Shown: positions 25,378 to 33,824 of the stretch, piece after piece
How the letters are laid out: every line of letters starts with the position of its first letter
Position numbering within the stretch: position 1 is the first letter of the stretch
DNA from: Paenibacillus solanacearum
GTDB taxonomy: Bacteria; Bacillota; Bacilli; Paenibacillales; NBRC-103111
Length of the DNA: 52,980 nt
Direction: 5' to 3'
NCBI RefSeq assembly: GCF_910593845.1
Contig: NZ_CAJVAS010000043.1
Location: 1-52,980, forward strand
Program-made: the position numbers and the translations under genes
Notes under the pieces: model-generated
Databases searched by the model: none
The model's input: the letters and a program-made list of their open reading frames with translations, nothing else
Told to the model about the DNA's origin: nothing

Positions 25378-26346
25378 TTATTTGACTCCTAATTGTTTCA
25401 CGAGATCATCGGCGATTTTTTCCGACCCGAGCATGCCGCGGGATAATGACCAGTCGCGCCGCTCTACGGTATACACGCGGTTATTCGCTACCGCATCGAT
25501 TTTTTTCCATAGCGGATTTTTCTGCCATTCATTGACGATTGTCACTTTATCCGTCGGCATCAGGAACAGCGCCTGCGGATTCGTTTCGACCAGCTGCTCC
25601 AGCGACAACTGCGGATACGCATTTTCATTTTTGACAGGATCGGTGAAGCCGAGAACTTTGAGCATCGACCCGGAGTAGGAATGGTCCGAGTGGCCGAAGA
25701 AGCCGGTCGGGTTCACAACGGCCGGAAGCACGTTCAAGCCGGCGCTTTTAATTTTTTTCTTGGCCTCGCTGATTTTGGCTTGATGCTCCTCCAGCCGCTT
25801 CTTGCCTTCCGCATCCTTGCCGACGGCTTTGGCGACGATGATGTAGTTTTTGAGCATTTGGTCGTAATCCGCCTGGTAGTCGTTCAGAACCAGGATCGGG
25901 GCGATGGCTTTGATCTGAGGCAGCGCGTTTTTATGCTTATTGATATCGACGATAATCAAATCCGGCTTCAAGGAGCTGATCAGCTCGATATTCGGCTCGT
26001 AGCGGGAACCAACGGACGTATAGCTTTTCAGCTGGCTTTTGACCGAATCCATGAACAAGTCCGGGCTGCCGTCGTCGGCAATGCCCACAGGCTGTACGCC
26101 CAGGGTGACCAGCATATCCGTGAAGCTGAAATCCATCGTCACGATGCGTTCCGGCTTCTTGGGGAGCGTGACGGTTCCTTGCGCGTCCTCGACGGTAATT
26201 TGACTTCCTGCCGAAGCGGCTGGCCGGCTGCCAGCGTTGTTGTCGGAAGTTTGCGTTGTTGCGGCGCTTTTGCCGCAAGCGGCTAAGCTAAGGGTGAATA
26301 CAAGCAGTAACGTGGTCCAAAGCGCACGTCGAATCCAAAGATGCAT
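25378..26346 (-). CDS. iron-siderophore-binding lipoprotein
   Basis: A 322-residue binding protein anchored by the lipobox LSLAAC and built on the two-lobe TroA/FhuD-like fold joined by a long helix. It starts its domain with ITVEDAQGTVTLPKKPERIV, the usual opening of iron-siderophore binding proteins. AGGAGG nine bases before the ATG at 26346 decides against the longer upstream frame. First gene of the Fur-controlled uptake operon; it captures a ferric siderophore outside the membrane and delivers it to the two permeases. Confidence 0.95.
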   Translation of the reverse strand: MHLWIRRALWTTLLLVFTLSLAACGKSAATTQTSDNNAGSRPAASAGSQITVEDAQGTVTLPKKPERIVTMDFSFTDMLVTLGVQPVGIADDGSPDLFMDSVKSQLKSYTSVGSRYEPNIELISSLKPDLIIVDINKHKNALPQIKAIAPILVLNDYQADYDQMLKNYIIVAKAVGKDAEGKKRLEEHQAKISEAKKKIKSAGLNVLPAVVNPTGFFGHSDHSYSGSMLKVLGFTDPVKNENAYPQLSLEQLVETNPQALFLMPTDKVTIVNEWQKNPLWKKIDAVANNRVYTVERRDWSLSRGMLGSEKIADDLVKQLGVK

Positions 26347-26363
26347 GTCCGTTCCTCCTGATT

Positions 26364-26382
26364 GATAATAATAATTATTCTC
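26364..26382 (-). promoter_or_regulatory. Fur box
   Basis: GATAATAATAATTATTCTC matches 16 of 19 positions of the classic Fur box (GATAATGATAATCATTATC). It lies 18 bases before the start of the binding-protein gene, so iron should repress the uptake operon. Confidence 0.8.
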
Positions 26383-26448
26383 AATTGATTTTAGCCTGAG
26401 ATTACGATCCAGACCATATCTAATATGGAGATTGGACATGTTATATTT

Positions 26449-27255
26449 TTAGATGTTAGACTGTAGTTTTTTTTGGAACGCCGTAGGCGAACAGCCGACC
26501 TCCTGCTTGAAAATGCGGCTGAAATGGAAATAATCGACGAATCCGACCCGTTGCGCAATTTCTTTGGCCGGCAAATGTGTCTGCTCGAACATTTGCTTCG
26601 CTTTTTCGATCCGGACCCGGCGCAAGTAGTGGGTCATCGTGACCCCGGTATGTTTTTTGAACAGCACGGTATAATGGCCGACGCTCATTCCCGCGCGCTG
26701 GGCCAGCATGGGCAGCGTCAGCTTCAGCATGTAATGCTCGTTTAAATAAGAGAGCGATTCTTCCATGGTCAAGGCGGAGGACTTCTCCGATTGCTTCAAA
26801 TATGTTTCGTATAAATAAATGAACAAAATGCGTTCCATAATGAGCCGTTTGCGAACCGATTGGGCGGCTTCCTCCTGGGGCGAACGGACTTCGATGTCCC
26901 GGATCGTGCGGAGCAGCTCGTCCAGCATATATTTAATTTTCACTTCGCTGACGGTGCGCAGCGGACCGTGCAGCGTCCATTCATTGTCTTCCGGATGCAC
27001 GCGATACGTAATGACGGCATATTCCGCTTCTTTGGTCTTGGGCACCTGCACGGCATAAGGGCCGCGCGCCGGATGGCAGGCATAGCCTTGCGTGAAGACG
27101 ACAGGCTCCTGTCCGCGGGAGGAGATGACCACGTGGCCGCGGAGCACGACGATAAGAATGTGGGTGTGCGGCAGGCTGGCAACGGTTAAGGAGGAGCGGA
27201 TTGTTTCGATGGATTCGAAGACGGGAATGATGGCGGCAAGCTGTTGGAAATACAT
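26449..27255 (-). CDS. AraC family regulator of siderophore uptake
   Basis: A 268-residue regulator. An N-terminal cupin-like sensor (HTHILIVVLRGHVVI) is followed by a linker and a C-terminal double helix-turn-helix (about residues 165-268: LTLPMLAQRAGMSVGHYTVLF and EIAQRVGFVDYFHFSRIFK). I use the ATG at 27255, nine bases after AAAGGG; the ATG at 27291 lacks a ribosome binding site. It lies directly upstream of the siderophore operon on the same strand, like Btr and related regulators that activate uptake when the ferric siderophore is bound. Confidence 0.9.
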   Translation of the reverse strand: MYFQQLAAIIPVFESIETIRSSLTVASLPHTHILIVVLRGHVVISSRGQEPVVFTQGYACHPARGPYAVQVPKTKEAEYAVITYRVHPEDNEWTLHGPLRTVSEVKIKYMLDELLRTIRDIEVRSPQEEAAQSVRKRLIMERILFIYLYETYLKQSEKSSALTMEESLSYLNEHYMLKLTLPMLAQRAGMSVGHYTVLFKKHTGVTMTHYLRRVRIEKAKQMFEQTHLPAKEIAQRVGFVDYFHFSRIFKQEVGCSPTAFQKKLQSNI

Positions 27256-27453
27256 GCGTCCTAGCCCTTTCTGACACTTGATACCCTCCATATTGACATA
27301 ACCGGAAGCGAATGTACAAGCCGAATTTTATTGGAAAAGCCGCCCAGCCCCAGCCCGCGGCGGCACCACTGCCAAATCGTTACAATCATTTTTTCCCTGG
27401 GAACATGTGCCGCTGAATGCTACACTTCATCTATCAGTTAGGAGGCGTTGTCT

Positions 27454-27510
27454 ATGACAAGCGATGTATACATGCTTGGGTTAATCCTATCAGGGGTAGC
27501 GCATACGTAA
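27454..27510 (+). CDS. candidate leader peptide, 18 residues
   Basis: ATG 27454 follows AGGAGG by eight bases, a better ribosome binding site than the phosphotransferase itself has. The peptide is MTSDVYMLGLILSGVAHT and stops at 27510, 49 bases before the phosphotransferase start. The position and size resemble leader peptides of translationally attenuated resistance genes. Expression of the peptide is inferred, not shown. Confidence 0.5.
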   Translation: MTSDVYMLGLILSGVAHT

Positions 27511-27547
27511 CCCGGAGAACTGCGTGATTCCCCTGCCATGAAAGGGG
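27491..27547 (+). promoter_or_regulatory. possible attenuator with alternative hairpins
   Basis: CAGGGG inside the leader frame (27491-27496) is complementary to CCCCTG (27530-27535). The same CCCCT can instead pair with AGGGG (27543-27547), which is part of the AAAGGGG preceding the phosphotransferase start. The two pairings exclude each other, so ribosome position on the leader could decide whether AAAGGGG is hidden. Stems are short (five or six pairs). Confidence 0.35.
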
Positions 27548-27559
27548 TTTGCGGAAAAT

Positions 27560-28381
27560 ATGAGTACAAATGAATTGCATGATTCGCGTCAAGGAGAAGA
27601 ACCGAGGCGGTCCCAGCCGCAGGTGCTTTCCGCCGAAAAGTCCGTCAGCCGCGAAGGGAATGTCGTGCTTCGTCCCGCCGGTCCATGGACGCCGCACATT
27701 CATCAGCTGCTGAGGCATCTGAAGCGGGACGGCGTAACGGGTGTTCCGGATATCGTCGGGTCCGGCCTAAGCGAGGACGGGCGCGAAATGCTCGGGTACG
27801 TGGAAGGGGAGTTCGTCCATCCCGGACCGTGGAGCGACGAGGCGCTTGCAGAAGTCGGCCGCATGCTGCGGCGGCTGCACGACGCTGCGGCGTCGCATGC
27901 GCCGGACGGGGACGCGGCATGGCAGCCCTGGTTTTTGCGCGGCGTAGGCGGGCCGCATCGCATCGTCAGCCACGGCGATATTGCGCCGTGGAACATGGTG
28001 ACGCAAGGCGGGATGCCGATCGCGCTCATCGACTGGGAGTTCGCCGGCCCGGTTGATCCGATGGCCGAGCTGGCGAGGGTATGCTGGCTCTTCCCTCAGC
28101 TGCATGATGACGATGTGGCGGCGAAGGTCGGACTGCCTCCGGCGGATGTCCGCGCGAGGCAGCTAAGGCTGCTCGTCGACGCATACGGGCTGCCGGCCAA
28201 GGAGCGGCGGCAGCTTCTGGACCTTATCATAGAGGTCGCTGTGCGCGAAGCGGCCGAAGAAGCGATCGAAGCGCGTATTACTTCCGATAGCATCGGCCCG
28301 CAATGGGGAATGGCATGGCGCATTCGAGCCGCGGGCTGGATGCTGCGGCATCGTTCCTTGTTGGAGCAAGCACTGGCATAG
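27560..28381 (+). CDS. APH/choline-kinase-like phosphotransferase
   Basis: A 273-residue protein with the kinase-like catalytic loop SHGDIAPWNMV and the metal-binding aspartate in LIDWEFAGPVDPMAELA, hallmarks of the aminoglycoside phosphotransferase superfamily. The N-lobe (VLRPAGPWTPHIHQLLRHL) is shorter than in true aminoglycoside kinases. The substrate could be an antibiotic, a sugar or a small alcohol. The only purine-rich segment before ATG 27560 is AAAGGGG twelve bases away. A terminator follows at once. Confidence 0.82.
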   Translation: MSTNELHDSRQGEEPRRSQPQVLSAEKSVSREGNVVLRPAGPWTPHIHQLLRHLKRDGVTGVPDIVGSGLSEDGREMLGYVEGEFVHPGPWSDEALAEVGRMLRRLHDAAASHAPDGDAAWQPWFLRGVGGPHRIVSHGDIAPWNMVTQGGMPIALIDWEFAGPVDPMAELARVCWLFPQLHDDDVAAKVGLPPADVRARQLRLLVDAYGLPAKERRQLLDLIIEVAVREAAEEAIEARITSDSIGPQWGMAWRIRAAGWMLRHRSLLEQALA

Positions 28382-28394
28382 CTCTCGCAGCTGC

Positions 28395-28435
28395 AAGTCC
28401 CGATCACCGCGAACGGCGGATCGGGACTTTTTTTC
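28395..28435 (+). terminator. Rho-independent terminator
   Basis: AAGTCCCGATC / GATCGGGACTT, an 11-base perfect stem with an inner CCGC/GCGG pairing, followed by six T. Confidence 0.92.
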
Positions 28436-28545
28436 GTGGCAGCGTCTGCGCTTATCCGCGGCGGAGGAAAGCGCTTTGCGTTATATCCCTTTCGTGTATA
28501 ATAGAAAGAAAGCACTTACAACGCACGGATACGGAGGTAACGGAT

Positions 28546-30867
28546 GTGAGGCTTCAACGGATCCGGTTCTACAAGCGCAGCGTCATCGTCAACTGGCTCA
28601 TCTCGTATCTCTCCGTGTTGCTCGTTCCGATTATGATCAGCGGCATGATCTATGCCGCGACGTGGCATGTGGTTGAATCGGAAGTGAACCGGGCCAACGA
28701 ATCGGTGCTTCAGAAGATGGAGCAGGCGATCGACAGCAACCTCGGAGGAATCGAGCGGTTAAGTATGGAGATGGCGTTGAGCAAGCGTCTTGGCGCTTTC
28801 ATGAATGTGAACAAGCCGCTCACGGACAACGATTATTATGAGCTGTTCAGCATTGCGAGCGATTTGCGTGTCTACAAGATGGCCAACGACTACATCGAGC
28901 AAATATACGTTTATTACAAGAACAGCGATACGGTCTTGTCGACGCGCGAGCATATCGACAGCCGCGCTTTATTCGAGAGGCTTGGCGCCAAGGACGACCG
29001 AGGCTTGGAGGAATGGAAGTCCTTCTTCGGCAAACGGTACATTCAGGAATATGTGCCGGTTACTTCGTTGGAGGACGGGCCTCCGGCCAAAGCGGTCATG
29101 TACGCCAAATCGGTCATTCTCGACAATCCCGATCTCCCGGGCGCCGTCATTTTGTTCATTATCAAAGACGCGAAGCTGCTCGAAAACATTCGCACGCCGA
29201 ATAACGCCGCCGTAGCCGTATTGGATCAGCATGACCGCATGGTCGCTTCAACCGGCTTCGATATGCGGCCCTCGCTCTTGGCTCACAGCAGGCTGCCGGG
29301 CAAGAACGGGCTGTTGTACGGCGACGTTGCCGGGGAGCAAACAGCCGTCTCCTATATCACGTCCGACAGTACCGGATGGAAGTACGTATCGATGATTCCG
29401 GCCGAGCTGTTCGACGAGAAAATGAAATATGTCAAAAACCTTATTTATTGGAGCATCGGGCTAAGTTTGGCGATCGGCGGGCTTGTGACGTATTTGTTTC
29501 TGAAAAAAAACTACAACCCGATCAGCGCGCTGATCCGCCGTCTCTCGTCCCAGTCGGGCATCTCCTTTGAGGAAGGGTCCAATGAATACGGCTATTTGCA
29601 TGAAGCGCTGAACAATACGTTCGCCGAGAAGGAGAAGATCGGGCAGCGGCTTGAGCGGCACCGCAACGCGATCCGGTCGCATATGCTGCAGGGCTTGCTG
29701 AAGGGACGGCTGGAGCCCAACGTGCCCGTGCACGAATCGCTTGCAGCCCATAACATCCGGCTTATGTCGCCCCACTTTGCAGTGCTGCTGCTGCATGTCG
29801 ATCATTACGGCAAATTCGCCTCGACCGATGACGCGCAGCCGCAAAAAGAGAAGCTGGCGCATTTCATCCTGATGAACGTGGCGGAAGAAGTGGCGGGGCA
29901 GCGCCATCAAGCGTTTGCCACCGAGCTGGAAGGGGTGCTGGCCTGTATCGTCAACTTGGATGAAGCTCGGCCCGAAGCGTCCGAACTGGATTGGATCGCC
30001 GAAGAAGCGAGACGGTTTTTGCTCGATCATTTCCACATTCGCCTGACTGTGGCCATCAGCGGCATACACCGGGAAGTCGAAGGGATCTCTCGCGCTTACC
30101 AGGAGGCGATGGCGGCACTCGAGTACCGTCTGGTCATGGGGAGCGGGGAAATTATCCGGTATGCGGAGCTGCCGAGCGCGGCGCCGGACGGCGGCTCTGC
30201 GGGTTATTATTATCCGCTGCATGTAGAGCAGCAGCTGGTTAATTTTGTGAAAACGGGCGATTACGCCAAATCCAAAGCGATGATTGACGAAATTATCGAG
30301 GTGAATGTGACGTCCGCTTCCGTATCCGTCCCGCTCGCCAAGTGCCTCATGTTCGATCTGATCAGCACGATGCTGAAAACGATGGATGAGCTCGGCATGA
30401 GCAACAAGCGCGAGTTCGTCAACCGGGTGAATCCGGCGGACCGGCTGATTGGCTGCAAAACGATCAAGGAGATGAAGATCCAGCTCGGCGACGTACTGGA
30501 GCAAGTATGCCGCTCGATTCTCGAAGACCGCAATCAGGGCCAGAACCAACTGGGCCAGCAGGTGATCGATTACGTGAAGCGGCATTACAGCTCGGAGAAT
30601 TTGAACATTACGATGATCGGCGAAGCGTTCGGGCTGACGCCATCGTATGTGTCCAAGCAATTCAAAGCGCATACCGGCGAAGCACTACTGGAATTTATCA
30701 ACAAGATGCGGCTGGAGGAAGCCAAGAAGCTGCTGGCCGGCCAGCCGATGGCGATTGCCGAGATTGCCAGGAGCGTAGGATATGCGGACATCAATACGTT
30801 TAACCGCGTTTTCAAAAAATACGAAGGTATTACGCCGGGCAAATTCAAAGAAATCGCCAGTCCGTAG
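28546..30867 (+). CDS. membrane-bound AraC family regulator with extracellular sensor
   Basis: A 773-residue one-component regulator typical of Paenibacillus sugar loci. Helix 1 (about residues 12-37) and helix 2 (about 297-318) enclose an extracellular Cache-like sensor of about 260 residues. A cytoplasmic middle region follows, and the last 100 residues carry two helix-turn-helix motifs (ITMIGEAFGLTPSYVSKQF and IAEIARSVGYADINTFNRVF). The start is GTG 28546, after GGAGG; the adjacent ATG is followed by a stop. It lies directly before a sugar ABC operon and very likely activates it in response to an external sugar. Confidence 0.92.
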   Translation: MRLQRIRFYKRSVIVNWLISYLSVLLVPIMISGMIYAATWHVVESEVNRANESVLQKMEQAIDSNLGGIERLSMEMALSKRLGAFMNVNKPLTDNDYYELFSIASDLRVYKMANDYIEQIYVYYKNSDTVLSTREHIDSRALFERLGAKDDRGLEEWKSFFGKRYIQEYVPVTSLEDGPPAKAVMYAKSVILDNPDLPGAVILFIIKDAKLLENIRTPNNAAVAVLDQHDRMVASTGFDMRPSLLAHSRLPGKNGLLYGDVAGEQTAVSYITSDSTGWKYVSMIPAELFDEKMKYVKNLIYWSIGLSLAIGGLVTYLFLKKNYNPISALIRRLSSQSGISFEEGSNEYGYLHEALNNTFAEKEKIGQRLERHRNAIRSHMLQGLLKGRLEPNVPVHESLAAHNIRLMSPHFAVLLLHVDHYGKFASTDDAQPQKEKLAHFILMNVAEEVAGQRHQAFATELEGVLACIVNLDEARPEASELDWIAEEARRFLLDHFHIRLTVAISGIHREVEGISRAYQEAMAALEYRLVMGSGEIIRYAELPSAAPDGGSAGYYYPLHVEQQLVNFVKTGDYAKSKAMIDEIIEVNVTSASVSVPLAKCLMFDLISTMLKTMDELGMSNKREFVNRVNPADRLIGCKTIKEMKIQLGDVLEQVCRSILEDRNQGQNQLGQQVIDYVKRHYSSENLNITMIGEAFGLTPSYVSKQFKAHTGEALLEFINKMRLEEAKKLLAGQPMAIAEIARSVGYADINTFNRVFKKYEGITPGKFKEIASP

Positions 30868-30928
30868 CCGGTAATCCGTGACCAGTCGTCCGCGATCCAT
30901 AGTCGTCGTCTGCAGTCAGCAGCCGAAG

Positions 30929-30950
30929 AAAGCCGCCATGAGCGGCTTTT
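30929..30950 (+). terminator. Rho-independent terminator
   Basis: AAAGCCGC / GCGGCTTT stem with a five-base loop and a T-rich tail, separating the regulator from the ABC operon. Confidence 0.75.
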
Positions 30951-31084
30951 CCCGTTTTTGCAGGCCCAGTGCCGAATTTGCGTAGGTGCGCTTTCGATTT
31001 TACAGATCGATTTCCGGTTTTGATGATATCGGGCCGGCCTCGATTCGCTGCATAATAACGGTAAGGTGCACGGACGGAAAGGTG

Positions 31085-31113
31085 TGCCAATCAGTGCCAA
31101 TCAATGCCAATCA
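31085..31113 (+). repeat. three tandem TGCCAATCA repeats
   Basis: TGCCAATCA occurs at 31085-31093, 31095-31103 and 31105-31113, exactly ten bases apart, ending just before the GAGGGGG of the binding-protein gene. One-turn spacing would suit protein binding on one face of the DNA or RNA. Confidence 0.8.
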
Positions 31114-31133
31114 ATAGAGGGGGATTCGAATCC

Positions 31134-32753
31134 ATGGGGAACCATTCCAGGAACAGGACGATCGGCATCGCGGTGTCCGTCGCGCTGGCTTCTGCCAGCT
31201 TGCTGGCCGCATGCTCCAAAGACAATACGGCGGGCAACGCGGCGAAGTCGTCGGCTACGCCGTTATCCGAGGCGGGAAAATATCCCGTCAACACGCAGGA
31301 GACGATCACATCGTGGGAGCAAATCAATAATAATTTGACGACGTTCGTCACGAATTTGGCCGATTCGCCGTTCGGCAAGCAGCTTGAGAAAGAAACGGGC
31401 GTGAAGGTGAAATACGCGCACCCAGCCGACGGGCAATCGAAGGAGCAGTTCAATCTGCTGATCGGCTCGAACAACTTGCCGGACGTGATCGAATACGACT
31501 GGAACAACGCCTATCCCGGCGGCCCGGAGAAGGCGATGGCCGATAAGGTCATTGTGCCGCTCAACGATTTGATCGACAAGCAGGCGCCGAATTTGAAAAA
31601 AATATTGCAGCAGGACAAAGAGCTGGACAAAATGCTGAAAACGGACAGCGGGAAATATTATGTGTTTCCGATGATTCGTCCGGACAACGGCCTTGTGTTT
31701 CGCGGCCCGATGATCCGCAAAGACTGGCTCGACGAGTTGAATCTGCCCCTACCGACGACGATCGACGAATGGTACACGGTGCTCAAGGCGTTCAAGGAGA
31801 AGAAGGGGGCGACCGCCCCGTTCACGGCGCAATACAGTAATGAATTGAACATTCAGGACGCGTTTATCGGCGCGTTCCGCACCGCAAACCGCTACTATAT
31901 CGACGATCAGGGCAAGGTTAAATACGGCCCGATCGATCCGCAGTTCAAGGACGCGCTCGCCCTGCTCCGCAAATGGTATGCGGAAGGGCTGATCGATAAG
32001 GACTTTGCGCTGAACACCGATTCGAAGGGGCTCGATAACAAGATGGTGAGTGACGCTTCGGGCGCGACGGTCGGCCTCCTGAGCGGCGGGATGGGTCGCT
32101 GGATGGAAGCGGGTAAGAAGAAAGACCCCAAATACCGGCTGGTCGCCGCGCCGTATCCGACGTTGAAAAAAGGAGAGCGCGCTTTTATCGGGCAGCGCGA
32201 TTTCAAGTACAACCCGGCCGCCAGCAAAGCGGTGACCGCCGCCGCCAAAAATCCGGAGCTCGCCGTGAAGTGGCTTGACTTCGCGTACAGCGAAAAAGGA
32301 AAAATGCTGTTCAACTTCGGCATTGAAGGGGAAAGCTACACGATCTCAAACGGAACCCCGGCCTTTACGGATAAGATCACCAAGGATCCGAAGTACAATC
32401 TGCAGCAGATGGTTACCCAGTACACGAAGCCGAACGGACCGTTCCCCGGCGATCCGCGGAAAAACTTCAACACGTTCCCGGAGCAGGACGAGGCGATCAA
32501 GATTTGGGAGCAAACCGATGCCGCGAAGCATGTCCTGCCGTTATTCATTACGCCGACGGTCGAAGAGAGCAAGGAAGTGGCGAAGATCAATACGGCCATC
32601 GCCAGCTACAAGGAAGAAATGTTCGTGAAATTCGTCATGGGCAAGGAGCCGATCGACAAATTCGACGATTACGTGAAGCGGATCAAAGAGATGGGCAGCG
32701 ACAAGGTGACGAAAATTTATCAGGACGCGTACGACCGTTATAACAAGAGATAA
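31134..32753 (+). CDS. oligosaccharide-binding lipoprotein (LplA-like)
   Basis: A 539-residue solute-binding protein with the lipobox LLAAC and the two-lobe type 1 extracellular binding fold. Recognisable elements are YDWNNAYPGGPEKAMAD near the ligand cleft and ELAVKWLDFAYSEKGKMLFNFGIEGESY in the C-lobe, as in LplA/LipO proteins of Paenibacillus. ATG 31134 follows GAGGGGG; an ATG at 31104 lies in the tandem repeats and is unlikely. The first structural gene of a CUT1-like uptake operon. Confidence 0.93.
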   Translation: MGNHSRNRTIGIAVSVALASASLLAACSKDNTAGNAAKSSATPLSEAGKYPVNTQETITSWEQINNNLTTFVTNLADSPFGKQLEKETGVKVKYAHPADGQSKEQFNLLIGSNNLPDVIEYDWNNAYPGGPEKAMADKVIVPLNDLIDKQAPNLKKILQQDKELDKMLKTDSGKYYVFPMIRPDNGLVFRGPMIRKDWLDELNLPLPTTIDEWYTVLKAFKEKKGATAPFTAQYSNELNIQDAFIGAFRTANRYYIDDQGKVKYGPIDPQFKDALALLRKWYAEGLIDKDFALNTDSKGLDNKMVSDASGATVGLLSGGMGRWMEAGKKKDPKYRLVAAPYPTLKKGERAFIGQRDFKYNPAASKAVTAAAKNPELAVKWLDFAYSEKGKMLFNFGIEGESYTISNGTPAFTDKITKDPKYNLQQMVTQYTKPNGPFPGDPRKNFNTFPEQDEAIKIWEQTDAAKHVLPLFITPTVEESKEVAKINTAIASYKEEMFVKFVMGKEPIDKFDDYVKRIKEMGSDKVTKIYQDAYDRYNKR

Positions 32754-32837
32754 TGAGATACTGCCCGCGTTCGTTAGCAGGGGGCGAGCCCGACATGTCC
32801 GGGGGCGCTTCCTGCCGGAGAGCGGCGGGAGGATGGA

Positions 32838-33806
32838 GTGGGAACGGCGATGGCCGAGATCAATCAACGACGAATTGCCGCAAGCACGGAAGCGAAGCGG
32901 ACAGCAGGGGGGATCCTGCTGGACATCCGCAGGAACAAGCTGCTGTATGCGATGCTGCTGCCGGTACTGCTGTATTACGCCGTATTTCATTATGCCCCGA
33001 TGTATGGCGCGATGATCGCCTTCAAGGATTTTTCTCCGCGACTTGGCATTTGGGGCAGCGAGTGGGTCGGCTTCGAGCATTTCGAGACGTTTTTCACGGG
33101 CGCTTATTTTTGGCGGACGATCAAAAATACGATCCTGATCAGCTTATACGAACTGATATTCGGGTTTCCCGCGCCGATTATGCTGGCTTTATTGCTCAAT
33201 GAGGTGAAGAACGCCGCCTTCAAACGGACGGTGCAAACGGTTACGTACATGCCGCACTTCATCTCGCTTGTCGTCATCTGCGGGATCGTGAAAGATTTTA
33301 CGTCGAGCGAAGGCGTCATTAACGATGTGATTGCGTTTTTCGGCGGGCAGCGGACCACCTTTTTGCTGGAGCCGGAGCTATTCCGCTCCGTATACGTTTC
33401 GTCCGGCATTTGGCAGCATATCGGCTGGGGGACGATCATTTATTTGGCGGCGCTGACGGGCATCGATCCGGAGCAGTACGAGGCGGCCCGCATCGACGGA
33501 GCCGGAAGATGGAAGCAGATGGTGAACGTGACGATCCCCGGGATTATGCCGACGATTGTCATCCTGCTCATTCTTGATATCGGGCGAATGATGAACGTAG
33601 GCTTTGAAAAAATCATTTTGCTGTACAATCCGGGCACGTATGAAACGGCCGATGTCGTCTCGTCCTACGTATACCGGGTCGGCTTGCAGGACTTTAATTA
33701 CAGCTTCAGTTCCGCCGTCGGCTTGTTCAACTCAGCCGTCAATTTCACGCTGCTTGTATTGTCCAATTGGCTGAGCCGCAAATGGAATGACACAAGCTTA
33801 TGGTAG
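32838..33806 (+). CDS. sugar ABC permease (LplB-like)
   Basis: A 322-residue inner-membrane permease with six helices. The ATPase-contact EAA loop reads EAARIDGAGRWKQMVNVTIP, and KNTILISLYELIFGFPAPIM is the usual block after helix 2. GTG 32838, five bases after GGGAGG, is the likely start; ATG 32850 is the alternative. It pairs with the next gene to form the channel. No ATPase is encoded here, so a shared MsmX-type ATPase is expected from elsewhere. Confidence 0.93.
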   Translation: MGTAMAEINQRRIAASTEAKRTAGGILLDIRRNKLLYAMLLPVLLYYAVFHYAPMYGAMIAFKDFSPRLGIWGSEWVGFEHFETFFTGAYFWRTIKNTILISLYELIFGFPAPIMLALLLNEVKNAAFKRTVQTVTYMPHFISLVVICGIVKDFTSSEGVINDVIAFFGGQRTTFLLEPELFRSVYVSSGIWQHIGWGTIIYLAALTGIDPEQYEAARIDGAGRWKQMVNVTIPGIMPTIVILLILDIGRMMNVGFEKIILLYNPGTYETADVVSSYVYRVGLQDFNYSFSSAVGLFNSAVNFTLLVLSNWLSRKWNDTSLW

Positions 33807-33824
33807 GAAAGGAGAGCCTGCAAA

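Larger units (their letters stand above)
27256..27559 (+). other. gap between the AraC gene and the phosphotransferase gene, holding a leader peptide region
   Basis: The first 180 bases show no gene. The last 120 bases hold a short frame with a strong ribosome binding site and complementary segments, described in the next two entries. Confidence 0.6.

Noticed and set aside
29461..30672. Minus-strand open frame (403 codons) opposite the AraC/Cache regulator
   Set aside because: No ribosome binding site or motif; the plus strand encodes a complete, recognisable regulator.
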